Assembly (NCBI GenBank): GCA_965646445.1
Contig: CBFFZW010000001.1
Span: forward strand, 124,001 to 188,000
DNA from: UBA11524 sp965646445
GTDB taxonomy: Bacteria > Bacillota > Clostridia > Christensenellales > Aristaeellaceae
Reading direction: 5' to 3'
Length of the DNA stretch: 64,000 nucleotides
Part shown: piece by piece, positions 8,846 to 18,082 of the stretch
Layout of the letters: every line of letters begins with the position of its first letter
How positions within the stretch are numbered: the stretch's first letter is position 1
Translations under genes and position numbers: made by a program
The notes under the pieces: generated by a model
Seen by the model: only the letters and a program-made list of their open reading frames with translations
Databases searched by the model: none
What the model was told of the DNA's origin: nothing

Positions 8846-9748
8846 ATGAGGCTGATCCGCAGAAGCCGGAGAACGACCGGTGAAATCGTATATCAAATCG
8901 TCCTCTGCGTCATGATGTTTCTTCTGACGCTGCTGGTAATTTATCCCATCTACTATCTTGTGATCGTTTCCATCAGCGGAAGCGCGGCGGTCAACGCGGG
9001 ACAGGTGGTTCTTTATCCTAAGATGGTCACGCTGCGCGCGTACAAATCCATTCTGGAGGATACATACTTTATCAGGAGCTATCAAAACAGCATCATCATT
9101 ACCGTGCTGGGCACGGCGATCAACATGGTCATGAGGATGCTGTGCGCCTATCCGCTGGCACAGAAGGATTTTCAGGGGAACCGCTTCTTTACGGTATTGA
9201 TTACGTTCACCATGTTCTTCAGCGGGGGCATGATACCGACCTATCTGCTCGTCAGCTCCCTGGGACTGAACAATACCTTCTGGGCGATTATTCTGCCGTG
9301 GTCGATCAATGTTTTCAACATGATCGTGATGCGCTCCTTCTTCCAGGGGATACCGCAGGAGCTGAACGAATTGGCCAGGCTGGACGGCGCCAACGATCTG
9401 GTGATCTTCGCGCGGATCGCGGTGCCGCTGTCCAAATCCATCATTGCCACGATGGTGCTGTTTTACGCGGTATCGCACTGGAATGCTTATTTCAACGCGA
9501 TGCTGTATCTTACGGAAAAATCCAAGTATCCCGTGCAGATGTACGTTCGCGCCATCGTCCTGGAAGACGCTACGCAGGGGCTGGCTCAGGCAAACAGCGC
9601 GGCGCAGGCGGCGGATCAGATTATGGTCAGCCAAAAATCAACGCAATACGCGGTCATCATTGCGTCTGTGCTGCCAATCCTGCTGATCTATCCCTTTGTG
9701 AGTAAGTACTTTGAGAAAGGAGTGATGATCGGCTCTCTGAAAGGGTAA
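8846..9748 (+). CDS. ABC transporter permease, YtcP/LplC-like
   Basis: This is the second permease of the importer, 300 residues. The N-terminus is basic, followed by six membrane segments, with the EAA loop in LNELARLDGANDLVIFARIAVP. It starts 15 nt after the stop of the first permease with a purine-rich RBS (GGAGGGCGAGAGGG). It would form a heterodimer with the preceding protein and receive substrate from the binding protein encoded next. The family usually carries oligosaccharides, but the neighbouring M20 hydrolase and DapA-like enzyme hint at an amino-sugar or amide-bearing substrate. Confidence 0.9.
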   Translation: MRLIRRSRRTTGEIVYQIVLCVMMFLLTLLVIYPIYYLVIVSISGSAAVNAGQVVLYPKMVTLRAYKSILEDTYFIRSYQNSIIITVLGTAINMVMRMLCAYPLAQKDFQGNRFFTVLITFTMFFSGGMIPTYLLVSSLGLNNTFWAIILPWSINVFNMIVMRSFFQGIPQELNELARLDGANDLVIFARIAVPLSKSIIATMVLFYAVSHWNAYFNAMLYLTEKSKYPVQMYVRAIVLEDATQGLAQANSAAQAADQIMVSQKSTQYAVIIASVLPILLIYPFVSKYFEKGVMIGSLKG

Positions 9749-9795
9749 GGTACACCGGTATCAACGTATGCGAATTAGGAAAGGAGAATGACAGA

Positions 9796-11288
9796 ATGAA
9801 ACGTTACTTGGCTTTGGTACTCGCAATGATGATGGTTCTTTCTTTGGCTGTCAGCGCCTCCGCGGATCCGCTGACCGATCAGGACATTACATTGACGATT
9901 GCGCTGTCTGAACAGACCGGTCAGCCGATCTATGAGGATTGCCCCACGGTTTTGGCCGCTGAGGCGAGCACCGGCATCAACATTGAATACGTTGTCATTC
10001 CGCAGAACGATTACAATACGAAGCTGACCGCCATGTATGCGGCCGGACAGCTGCCCGACATGTTCATGCCGACCTTCGTTACGTCCGCCCGGGAGCTTGT
10101 TGAGGCCGGCGCCATCCTGCCGCTGGGCGAGCTGCTGGAGAAATACGCGCCTTCCGTGCTGGAAGAGCTTAAAACGATCCCCAACATGACCCGTACCATG
10201 ATTGACGGCGATTTCTACACCCTGCCCATCATCCGGCGCGACACGAACCGCGAGGTTGGCCTCACGCCCTTCATTCGTATGGATCTTCTGGAAAAGCACG
10301 ACATTCCCGTGCTGACCACCTGGGCAGAGCTTGCGGATGTGCTGCGCCAGATATGGTGGTGTACAGCAACAATGGGCACCGCTGCGTCATCGGCGCTGAC
10401 TATCTGAGCCTTGCCAATGCGCTGGGCGCCGAATACAACGCCTATCTGGATGAGAACGGCGTGTGGCAGCTGGGCCGCATTGAGGATCGGTATAAGACGG
10501 TTGTGACGTTCATCCGCGATCTGTATGCGGACGGCATCCTGGATCCGGAATACTTGACCAACAGCTGGTCCAACGTCACCGAGCTTGGTTCCGCCGGCAA
10601 GCTGCTGTTCTGGTATCAGAACAACTCGCTGTACAGCACCATGCAGAGCGGTCTGAAATCTACCGACAGCACGGCGCGCTTTGAGCCGCTGCCCATGCTG
10701 GAAGGCCTGTTTGGCGAGAAGAAGCAGTACCGTCAGCCCACGCACTACTTCAACAATTGGGCGTTCTCCTCCAAGATCAAGGATACCGAGGTGCTTGGCA
10801 AGTTCATCAACTGGCTCTACGGTGAGGAAGCGACCCTGCTGTTCAACTGGGGCATCGAGGGCGAGACGTATGAGATGGTGAACGGTGAGCCGCAATGGAT
10901 TCAGTCCTTTGTGGACGAGCAGCTTGCCACCGATGATCCTTACTACGGCTGGCAGTCCAAGTACGGCATTGGCTATCCGTGCTTCCCGGTATCCTGGCTG
11001 TTTGCGCATACGGACGCCTTTACCGTGACCGAGGATAACAGCCTGTGGTCGCAGCAGGCATTCTACGATCTGTATAAGGACGAGAAGATCCTCGACCAGC
11101 CGGTGTATCCGCCGCTGACCATGGAGCAGGCCGAACGCATTGCCGAGATTGAGCAGGAAATCAGCGACTACTCCATCACCACGGTATGCCAGTTCATTTC
11201 CGGCGCTTTGTCCATGGACGAGTGGGACAACTATGTGCAGTACCTCAAGGATAACGGCGCGCTTGAGATGATTGAAATCCTGAATTAG
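9796..11288 (+). pseudogene. ABC transporter substrate-binding protein, internal deletion/frameshift
   Basis: This is the extracellular binding component of the importer. Residues 1-24 form a signal peptide (KRYLALVLAMMMVLSLAVSASA), followed by a family 1-like binding domain. The first frame is intact to TTWAELADVLRQ (about 10350), where it turns into nonsense and stops at 10405-10407. The family match resumes in another frame at DMVVYSNNGHRCVIG (10350 onward) and continues to the stop at 11288. Compared with homologues only a handful of residues seem missing at the join, so a small out-of-frame deletion explains it. RBS AAAGGAG precedes ATG 9796. A complete product would be about 500 residues. 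Confidence 0.82.
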
Positions 11289-11362
11289 GCAGAGCAAACC
11301 TATCAGGCAATGGTTGCCGGGATGTAGCGGCCCCCGCGCTCTCAGTAGGCTGAACCATGGAG

Positions 11363-11718
11363 GACAAGGCGCAGCAATGCGCCTTGCCAGCCTGTCAAAA
11401 AAGCTGCTAACAATGGCACAGTAGCTTGCTGTCGGCAGACTGCAAATCGAAAATCGGCGACATGCGCGGCGATTTTCGTGCTTTTCCGTAAGGAAAAGCT
11501 TCCTTTAAGGGCGGGGCGGTAGCCCCGACTGAGGGGATGCAATCCTTGGATTGCACCCCGATACCCGCGCCGTGCTAAAGGCACGGCGCGGGCGCAAAAC
11601 ACGCCCGAACGGCCGGGAGAACGGCTTGCCGTTCGACCAGCGAGGGCGTGCAAAGCTCAAAACAGTGGCTTTCGCCACTGTTTTGACACCCTGACAAGGC
11701 GCAGCAATGCGCCTTGCC
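11363..11718. repeat. Hairpin-dense intergenic element bounded by 26-bp direct repeats
   Basis: A 460-bp gap between the binding protein and AraC genes contains two identical 26-bp direct repeats (11363-11388 and 11693-11718), each with the palindromic core AAGGCGCAGCAATGCGCCTT. Between them lie at least five further hairpins: GCTTTTCC/GGAAAAGC (11480-11499), CGGGGC/GCCCCG (11512-11527), GGATGCAATCC/GGATTGCACCC (about 11533-11558), CCCGCGCCGTGC/GCACGGCGCGGG (11564-11591) and CAAAACAGTGGC/GCCACTGTTTTG (11658-11685). There is no coding signature. It looks like a REP/MITE-type mobile repeat or a structured RNA. Confidence 0.7.
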
Positions 11719-11748
11719 TCCTTCATTAAATGCGTTTGAGTGAGGATT

Positions 11749-12672
11749 ATGTCAAGCAATGATTTGATTCAAAGGCTGGAACGGCTGGAGCTGGGATTTC
11801 AGGCGTTTGGTCTTTCTGTGGATATTGAATGGCTGCGCGCCATTCGCCACACAGATGTGCCGAGTCATAAGTGGCATTCACACGCGAACGTGGAGATTCA
11901 TTTCCTGCTGGAAGGCAATCTCCATTATACCTTTCCAGATTCGTCGGTGACGCTTTCGCCGGGAAAGGCCATGCTGATTCCCGCCAACATGCCTCATAAG
12001 CTTTGCAATGAGGACGGAACCCCCTATTTCAGCTTTACCTTCAATTTTTCGGCGGACGCGGACAAGAGCCAAGCGGAGGCCCTGTTTTTGTCCGAGGCGA
12101 TGCGCAGCGTTTCCGAGCCCAGGATTATCAATCTGTACGACAGAACAGTGAACGCGCTGCATCAGTGTCTGGAGGAGGCGCAGTGGCGCTGCAACGGCTA
12201 CCTGATCGCGATCAAGAGCTGTCTGCTGGTGATCCTGGTGGACATTGCGCGGGAGGTTCGGGGCTTGGACAGCCTGTCCTATCCGGCGCCCGAAAAACAG
12301 AACATCGTCAGTATGCGCGCGGAACGGATCGAGGAATACATCAGGCACAGAGAAGGGCAGCCGGTATCCATCCAGGATATTGCCCGCCACATGTATCTGA
12401 GCGAAAGGCAGGTTCAGCGCATTACGCGCGAGGCATACGGCGAATCCGTGGGCAAGCTGATTCAGACGATACGCATCAAGCAGGCAAAGGAGTATCTGAA
12501 AAACTATGATCTGAGCGTCAGCAAAGTCGCTGAGCGGCTTGGCTTCAGCTCTTTGCAGAGCTTTTGCAGGTTTTTTGCCCGCGAGGAAGGCGTTTCGCCC
12601 ACCCAATGGCGGGAGAGTATGCTCCCCCAAAATGAAATCATGCCTGAAAGAAAAGAGGAAAGAAACAAATGA
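11749..12672 (+). CDS. AraC family transcriptional regulator
   Basis: The 307-residue protein has an N-terminal cupin-like sensing domain (HKWHSHANVEIHFLLEG and an LSPGKAMLIPANMPHKL turn) and a C-terminal AraC DNA-binding domain (SIQDIARHMYLSERQVQRI and VSKVAERLGFSSLQSFCRFF). ATG 11749 is taken because GTGAGG lies immediately upstream; an in-frame GTG at 11740 is the alternative. The stop overlaps the start of the DapA-like gene (ATGA), so the two form an operon. It most likely controls that gene and the transporter upstream in response to the transported compound (inference). Confidence 0.88.
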   Translation: MSSNDLIQRLERLELGFQAFGLSVDIEWLRAIRHTDVPSHKWHSHANVEIHFLLEGNLHYTFPDSSVTLSPGKAMLIPANMPHKLCNEDGTPYFSFTFNFSADADKSQAEALFLSEAMRSVSEPRIINLYDRTVNALHQCLEEAQWRCNGYLIAIKSCLLVILVDIAREVRGLDSLSYPAPEKQNIVSMRAERIEEYIRHREGQPVSIQDIARHMYLSERQVQRITREAYGESVGKLIQTIRIKQAKEYLKNYDLSVSKVAERLGFSSLQSFCRFFAREEGVSPTQWRESMLPQNEIMPERKEERNK

Positions 12673-13580
12673 AAAGACTGTATGGTGTAACAACGGCCAT
12701 GGTTACGCCTTTTTCTGAAGACGGACATCCGCAGCTGGAAACGATCGAGCAAATGGTGGAATTTCTGATTCAAAGGGGCGTTCATTGTCTCTATCCGTGT
12801 GGAACAACCGGCGAGATGTTCCTGATGAGCGAGGAGGAACGCAGGCAGATCGCTCAGACGGTGGTGCGGCAAAACAACGGAAGGGTCACGGTGTTCATTC
12901 ACGTTGGCGCGATGCATATGGAGGAAACCATACGCCTTGCGAAGCATGCCTGCGACATAGGGGCGGACGGCATCGGCGTGGTGACGCCGGCGTTTTTTTC
13001 CACCAACCCGGTTGCGATGGTTGATTACTACACACGGGTGTTTTCATCCGTGCCGAAGGATTTCCCCTGCTATATGTACAATATTCCCCAGTGCGCGGCC
13101 AATGACCTGACCTGCGATGTGGTGCGCAGAGTGACCGATGCGTGCCCCAATGCAGTGGGAATCAAGTATTCTCAGGCGGACATGATTCGCACCTACCAGT
13201 ATATGGCCGTCAAAGAGGGCTTTGAGGTGGTGCAGGGCGCTGACCGACTGTTCCTGCCGGCGCTGGCAATGGGGTGCAGCGGAACGGTATCCGGGGTGAG
13301 CAGCGTATATCCTGAATTGTTTGTCAAGGTATTCGAGGCCTTTGAGGCGGGAAATCTTCAGGCAGCGCGCGAGTGGCAAAAGCTGGCTAATCGGTTCGTC
13401 ACAGCCCTGGGCGCGGGCAGCAACATGGCGATTTTCAAGAGCGGACTTACTTACCGCGGCATTGACGCGGGGCATATGCACGCACCTCAAATCGACTATA
13501 CGGCGGAGCAAACGGAAAAGCTGTGGCAAAGTCTGCGCGAGCTGGAAGCGAGCCTGCCGGAAAATGCGCTTGTCAAGTAA
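12669..13580 (+). CDS. Dihydrodipicolinate synthase / N-acetylneuraminate lyase family protein
   Basis: The 303-residue TIM-barrel aldolase has the family hallmarks: GTTGE motif (CGTTGEMFLMSEEER), Tyr in CYMYNIPQ and the Schiff-base Lys in VGIKYSQ. The superfamily includes DapA, sialic acid lyase and several sugar-acid aldolases or dehydratases. The gene lies in an accessory AraC/ABC-transporter cluster and not beside lysine genes, so a catabolic lyase role is more likely than lysine biosynthesis. The start overlaps the AraC stop by 4 nt. The substrate cannot be called from sequence. Confidence 0.87.
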   Translation: MKRLYGVTTAMVTPFSEDGHPQLETIEQMVEFLIQRGVHCLYPCGTTGEMFLMSEEERRQIAQTVVRQNNGRVTVFIHVGAMHMEETIRLAKHACDIGADGIGVVTPAFFSTNPVAMVDYYTRVFSSVPKDFPCYMYNIPQCAANDLTCDVVRRVTDACPNAVGIKYSQADMIRTYQYMAVKEGFEVVQGADRLFLPALAMGCSGTVSGVSSVYPELFVKVFEAFEAGNLQAAREWQKLANRFVTALGAGSNMAIFKSGLTYRGIDAGHMHAPQIDYTAEQTEKLWQSLRELEASLPENALVK

Positions 13581-13717
13581 AGCGTATTCGGGGCTTCTGG
13601 GTTTTCTCATACAAAGCGGTTTTCGTGCGGCTGCGGAAACATTGCTTCCTCACACGACCGAACGCCTTTGGCTTTCATCTGATGAGAGCGCAGAAAAAAA
13701 CGGGGCGAAGCCCCCTT

Positions 13718-13743
13718 AAAAAGTGGCGCGCGCCACTTTTTTT
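13718..13743. terminator. Bidirectional rho-independent terminator
   Basis: AAAAAGTGGCGCG/CGCCACTTTTTTT is a near-perfect palindrome with an A-run on one side and a T-run on the other. It ends the DapA-like operon and the leftward P-loop gene. A second small hairpin (GGGGC/GCCCC) lies at 13702-13715. Confidence 0.8.
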
Positions 13744-13783
13744 GATCCCCAGAAGCATCCGAGCGTTTTCCGTGCTCGGCTGC

Positions 13784-14314
13784 TCATGGGGCGGTACCGA
13801 CAGAAGTCGAATCTGTGCCCTCCATCGCAATGTGCGTGAGGTGCGCCGCCGCTTCCTCACGGCTGTGGAAAATGACGATGCGCTTTTCCGCCTGATACCG
13901 CTTCAGCATCTCATGAATCAGCGGCAGCTGCTTTCGCGGGAAGTCGAGGATCACTTGCCTGAAATCCTCATCCAGGGTCATTTCGACCCAGGGGAGGTCA
14001 TCATGCTGACGCCCGACGCGGGAGAGCGCGCCTTCCAGACACACCTCCGGCGGATAGTCCAGCAGGAAGACGGTGTCGCAGGCTTCCATGCGGATGGCGA
14101 GGGTGCGCTGATAGTTGCCGTCGATGATCCAGCGTTCCTGGCGGCATAAGGCGTGAAGCTGCGCGTCGAATTCTTCCCGGCTGATCGTCGTGCGGTCCGG
14201 ACGGTGGTACAGCATGTCCAGATGGTACAGCGGAAGGCCCGTTGCTGCCTTCAGCCTGCGCGAAAAGGTGCTTTTGCCCGAACCGGGGCTGCCGATGACC
14301 ATGACCCTGCGCAT
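13784..14314 (-). CDS. P-loop kinase, adenylate kinase-like (topology modulation type)
   Basis: The 176-residue soluble protein has a Walker A motif at the very N-terminus (MVIGSPGSGKST) and a lid-like region. RWIIDGNYQRTLAIRMEACD follows, typical of the FlaR/topology-modulation group of small AAA/adenylate-kinase-like proteins, and then DTVFLLDYPPEVC, a Walker B-like strand. The substrate is not established for this group. It is monocistronic between the terminator at 13718 and mreB. Confidence 0.75.
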   Translation of the reverse strand: MRRVMVIGSPGSGKSTFSRRLKAATGLPLYHLDMLYHRPDRTTISREEFDAQLHALCRQERWIIDGNYQRTLAIRMEACDTVFLLDYPPEVCLEGALSRVGRQHDDLPWVEMTLDEDFRQVILDFPRKQLPLIHEMLKRYQAEKRIVIFHSREEAAAHLTHIAMEGTDSTSVGTAP

Positions 14315-14397
14315 TGCGGCCTCCTGCTATGAGATGAATCGACAAGCGGCGCATGAATCACGTCCACGCGCCGCTTTTTTCAAGACCAATCATGACG

Positions 14398-15420
14398 TTA
14401 CCGGCTCCAGTTTTTCCGGCCCTCCAGCAGATGCTTCATACCGGCCAGATCGTCCAGGGCGCGTCCGCAGCCCATGACGACGCTGGTTTGCGGATCATCC
14501 GCCACGCCGCAGGGGATCCGCAGGGCGGTATAGATGGCTTCCGTCAGGCCGGTCAGGGAGGAAGCGCCGCCGGAGAACACGATGCCGTCGTCAAAAATAT
14601 CCGAGGCCAGCTGAGGCGGCGTGCGCTCGATGACGGCCTGAATGGCTTCCACCAGCTCCATCACCGGATCCTTGAGGGCCTCGTAGACCTCGCTGGTGGT
14701 GACGGACTGGGTCTTGGGTAGGCCGGAAATGAGGTTGCGGCCCGTAACGTCCATGGTGATGTCGCTGACCTGCGGCACAGCGGAGCCAATGTTGATCTTG
14801 ATTTCCTCCGCCGTGCGCTCACCGATGAGCAGGTTGTGCTTTTTGCGCAGGTAGCGGATGATGGCGTCGTCGAAATAATCGCCGCCGATGGGCACGCAGC
14901 TGGAAACCACCACCTCGCCCATGGAAAGCACGGCGATGTCCGTCACGCCCGCGCCCATGTCCACGATCATGCTGCCGTAGGCTTCCTCAAACTGGACGCC
15001 CACGCCCAGCGCCGCCGCCACAGGCCGATCCAGCAGCTGGGTGCGCCGCATGCCGGCGTCAAACATGATGCTGATGATGGAGCGCTTCTCCACCTCGTTG
15101 ACGCCCGACGGCACGGACACAATGGCCCGGGGGCGGGCGAAAAGCCGCCGTCCCACCACGTTGCCCACGAAGTAGCGCAGCATGGTGCTGGTCAGCTCAA
15201 AGTCAGAGACGGTGCCCTGGCGAAGCGGGCGGACAGCCATCACGTTGCCGGGGGTGCGGCCGATCATGCGATAGGCATCGCTGCCCACGGCAAGGATCTT
15301 CTTGCTCTCGCGCTCCACAGCGACCACCGCCGGTTCACGGAGCACAATGCCCTTGCCCTTCATGTAGATGAGCACGTTGGATGTCCCCAGATCCACACCG
15401 ATGTCGTTCACCTGCGCCAC
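14398..15420 (-). CDS. mreB: Rod shape-determining protein MreB/Mbl
   Basis: This bacterial actin homologue of 340 residues polymerises under the membrane and guides lateral cell-wall synthesis. The actin-family ATPase signatures are present: phosphate-1 IGVDLGTSNVLIY near the start, phosphate-2 VDMGAGVTDIAVLSMGE, and the adenosine loop VFSGGASSLTGL near the C-terminus. The GTG start has AGGTGA 6 nt upstream. It stands alone, not in an mreBCD operon, which resembles the Mbl or MreBH paralogues of Bacillota. Its own promoter is at 15463-15491. Confidence 0.9.
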   Translation of the reverse strand: MAQVNDIGVDLGTSNVLIYMKGKGIVLREPAVVAVERESKKILAVGSDAYRMIGRTPGNVMAVRPLRQGTVSDFELTSTMLRYFVGNVVGRRLFARPRAIVSVPSGVNEVEKRSIISIMFDAGMRRTQLLDRPVAAALGVGVQFEEAYGSMIVDMGAGVTDIAVLSMGEVVVSSCVPIGGDYFDDAIIRYLRKKHNLLIGERTAEEIKINIGSAVPQVSDITMDVTGRNLISGLPKTQSVTTSEVYEALKDPVMELVEAIQAVIERTPPQLASDIFDDGIVFSGGASSLTGLTEAIYTALRIPCGVADDPQTSVVMGCGRALDDLAGMKHLLEGRKNWSR

Positions 15421-15462
15421 GTTATGTCACCTGACTTCCTTGCTTTCATTCTTAACCCTATA

Positions 15463-15491
15463 ATTATAGCACTTCTTTCCTGAATTGTAAA
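15463..15491 (-). promoter_or_regulatory. mreB promoter
   Basis: Read on the minus strand: TTTACA (15491-15486), 17-nt spacer, TATAAT (15468-15463), about 43 nt before the GTG start. Confidence 0.7.
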
Positions 15492-15629
15492 CTGTCAGCA
15501 GGGCGGGGGCGGCGGTTTCCTTGTAACAATTTGATTAGAATACTGTGAGGGATGAAGACCGCTGCCGAAAACAAAGGCGTAACGCCTGCTCTTTCCGCAT
15601 ACATCATACAATAAAAAGGCAGGAGGCGG

Positions 15630-15896
15630 ATGACGATGGCGGAGGGTCTGTTTCCGGCGGAGGTCGCGTCGGATGTGCCCCGAATCACCATGACCGGGGC
15701 GGATACGGTTCATGTGGAGCAGCACAAAGGGCTTGTGGCCTATCAGGAAGAGGAGGTGGCCTTCCGCACCAGCCGAGGCATCGTGAAGGTACAGGGGAGC
15801 GGCCTGCGCTTCAAGCTGTACACGGCGGGGGAGGCCGTCCTCACAGGCGTCGTCCGGGGTGTGACGATGGAAGGAAACGGAGGCAAGGGCGCGTGA
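15630..15896 (+). CDS. yqfC: Sporulation protein YqfC (YabP/YqfC family)
   Basis: This small 88-residue protein belongs to the YabP/YqfC family, a sigma-E-dependent sporulation group in Bacillota. RITMTGADTVHVEQHKGLVAYQEEEV and VQGSGLRFKLYTAGEAVLTG are the recognisable stretches. AGGAGG precedes the start; ATG 15636 gives better spacing than ATG 15630, so the true product may be two residues shorter. Its stop overlaps the GTG start of yqfD (GTGA). The yqfC-yqfD-phoH order is a conserved Bacillota arrangement. Confidence 0.85.
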   Translation: MTMAEGLFPAEVASDVPRITMTGADTVHVEQHKGLVAYQEEEVAFRTSRGIVKVQGSGLRFKLYTAGEAVLTGVVRGVTMEGNGGKGA

Positions 15897-17044
15897 AGAC
15901 ATGGCAGCGGCGCTTTACGGCGGAAGGCCTGAACCTGGAGCGGCTGATCCGTCAGGCGGGAGAGAAGGGGATCGCGCTGTCGGGGATTCGGCGGCTGGGC
16001 TCACGGAAGCTGCGGGGCCAGGTGGATGAGGCGGACGCCGTCGCCCTCCAAATGCTGGCGGAAAAGGGCGGCTGGGGCTTCACCCTGGGCATGCGCCTGG
16101 GCCTGGGGCGCCTGGCGGACGGATTGAGGCGCCGGATCCCCCTGGCGGTGATGTGCGTACTGGTGCTGGCGGCGGTGATCTGCGCCTCCCGGATGATGTG
16201 GCAGGTGAGCATCCAGGGCGCGGGCGTCTACGAAGCGGATCTTCGGGCCTACCTGGATGAAGTCGGCATTCGCCCGGTGCGGTGGAAGTCCGGGGTCGAT
16301 CCCGCCGCATTGCGGGACGCGCTGGAATGGCGGTATCCTGATGTCGCCTGGGTTGAGGTCGGCTGGCGGGGCATGACCCTGCAGGTGAACGTCGTCACGG
16401 GGACGGCGGTGGGGGACACCATTGACCTGAGCGGTCAGGGCGACGTGGTGGCGGCGAGAGACGGCGTCATCAGCAGCGTGGTGACGGTGGCGGGCACGCC
16501 CATGGTCAAGCGGGGAGATGTGGTGCGCAGGGGACAGGTGCTTATCAGCGGCGAGGAACGCACGCTCGGGGAAGCCGTCCGCCCTGTTTCCGCCCGGGGC
16601 GTGGTGATGGCCCGCGTGTGGGACGGCGCGTCGGTTCGCATGAGCGTCAGCGAGCAGGCCACGGTTTATACAGGCCGTACCCAGCAGGCGCAGACCGTCC
16701 GGCTGCCGTGGTTCAACCTGTCTCCCATGGAGGATTCCGGCTTTGAGCAACAAGATGTTTCCGTGCGCGAAATGCCCCTGGGCGGGCTGTTCTGGCCCAC
16801 GGTGATTCGCACGGAGACCCGCATGGAGGCGGCGATTCGGCGGCAGGGGCGCGATCTGGAGGCCGTGAAGGCCGAGGCCGGGGTCGCGGCCATGCGGCTT
16901 TTGCGGCAAAAAATCGGCCTTGACGATGATTTAGTTGACAAATGGGTAGATTATAGTATGATAGATGATGAGGAATTAGTCGCTGTGGCCATTGGCGAGC
17001 GGGTGATCGACATCGCTCAGACCCAAAAGCGCCGCGCGCCGTGA
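15893..17044 (+). CDS. yqfD: Sporulation protein YqfD
   Basis: This 383-residue membrane protein starts at a GTG overlapping the yqfC stop. After a roughly 85-residue cytoplasmic region (including GIALSGIRRLGSRKL) one membrane segment follows (IPLAVMCVLVLAAVICAS), then a large outer domain with a POTRA-like fold region (ADLRAYLDEVGIRPVRWKSGVDP) and repeated beta-rich segments. YqfD/SpoIV-type proteins are expressed during sporulation in the mother cell. It is somewhat shorter than the B. subtilis protein. The function in this organism is inferred from synteny. Confidence 0.83.
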   Translation: MKTWQRRFTAEGLNLERLIRQAGEKGIALSGIRRLGSRKLRGQVDEADAVALQMLAEKGGWGFTLGMRLGLGRLADGLRRRIPLAVMCVLVLAAVICASRMMWQVSIQGAGVYEADLRAYLDEVGIRPVRWKSGVDPAALRDALEWRYPDVAWVEVGWRGMTLQVNVVTGTAVGDTIDLSGQGDVVAARDGVISSVVTVAGTPMVKRGDVVRRGQVLISGEERTLGEAVRPVSARGVVMARVWDGASVRMSVSEQATVYTGRTQQAQTVRLPWFNLSPMEDSGFEQQDVSVREMPLGGLFWPTVIRTETRMEAAIRRQGRDLEAVKAEAGVAAMRLLRQKIGLDDDLVDKWVDYSMIDDEELVAVAIGERVIDIAQTQKRRAP

Positions 17045-17101
17045 CTCACCGCCGGCATGGCTGCCCCGGATGAAAGGCAGCGAGAAAGGAAGGACCCTTA
17101 T

Positions 17102-18082
17102 TTGTCGCAAGTCAGGAAATTGATGCTTTCCGTGGATACGATGGATGCTTACATGTCCCTTTTTGGCCTGAACGATCAGAACATCGCGTTGATCGAGCAG
17201 GAATGCGGTGTGACCATCGCGCTGCGCGGGGCGGAATTATCCATCACCGGGGAGGCTGATGATACGGCGCTGGCCGTCAGCGTCATTGAAAAGCTGGTGG
17301 AGATGATCCGCCAGCACGATCTGGTGGACAAGACCCGCATTCGCTATGCCATCGCCCTGGCCCGGGAGGGCAAGGTGGACATGATCGACGAGATCCTGCG
17401 CAGCGTGGTGGCCATCACCCACCGGGGCAAGCAGATTCGCTGCAAGACCCTGGGCCAGCAGCAGTATGTCCAGGCCATCCGCGACCATGACCTGACCTTT
17501 GCCGTGGGCCCGGCGGGCACGGGCAAGACCTACCTGGCCATGGCCCTGGCGGTGGTGGCGCTGAAAAGTAAGGAAATCGAACGCATTGTGCTGACCCGTC
17601 CTGCGGTGGAAGCGGGCGAGAAGCTGGGCTTTCTGCCGGGCGATCTGTCCCAGAAGGTCGATCCTTACCTCCGCCCGCTGTACGATGCCCTGTACGACTT
17701 CATGGGCGTGGACAGCTATCAGAAGATGGTGGAGCGGGGCATTGTGGAGGTGGCGCCCCTGGCCTACATGCGGGGCCGCACGCTGTCGGATTCCTTCATC
17801 ATTCTGGATGAGGCGCAGAACACCACCTCCGAGCAGATGAAGATGTTCCTGACCCGCCTGGGCTTCAACTCCAAGGTGGTGGTCACGGGCGACATCACCC
17901 AAACCGACCTGCCCTACGGCAAAAAATCCGGTCTTGCGGAGGCCCTCGACATCCTTAAGGATATTCCCGCCATCGGCATCACCCACCTGACCCATAAGGA
18001 CGTGGTGCGCCATGAGCTGGTGCAGCAGATTGTGCAGGCCTACGACGCCTATCATCTTCAGGAAAAGGAGAGAAACCAATGA
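17102..18082 (+). CDS. phoH: PhoH family ATPase
   Basis: This cytoplasmic PhoH-like protein has about 326 residues. An N-terminal KH-like region is followed by the ATPase core with Walker A GPAGTGKTYLA and Walker B SFIILDEAQNTT, and then VVVTGDITQTDLPYGKKSGL. I chose the TTG at 17102 because AGGAAGG lies 8 nt upstream; the in-frame ATG at 17057 lacks such a site. It lies between yqfD and the HD-domain gene, overlapping the latter by 4 nt, as in most Bacillota. PhoH is linked to RNA metabolism and, by operon, to YbeY. Confidence 0.88.
   Translation: MSQVRKLMLSVDTMDAYMSLFGLNDQNIALIEQECGVTIALRGAELSITGEADDTALAVSVIEKLVEMIRQHDLVDKTRIRYAIALAREGKVDMIDEILRSVVAITHRGKQIRCKTLGQQQYVQAIRDHDLTFAVGPAGTGKTYLAMALAVVALKSKEIERIVLTRPAVEAGEKLGFLPGDLSQKVDPYLRPLYDALYDFMGVDSYQKMVERGIVEVAPLAYMRGRTLSDSFIILDEAQNTTSEQMKMFLTRLGFNSKVVVTGDITQTDLPYGKKSGLAEALDILKDIPAIGITHLTHKDVVRHELVQQIVQAYDAYHLQEKERNQ

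Noticed and set aside
11363..11718. CRISPR array
   Set aside because: Only two copies of the 26-bp unit, 330 bp apart, with hairpins and no regular spacers; no cas genes.
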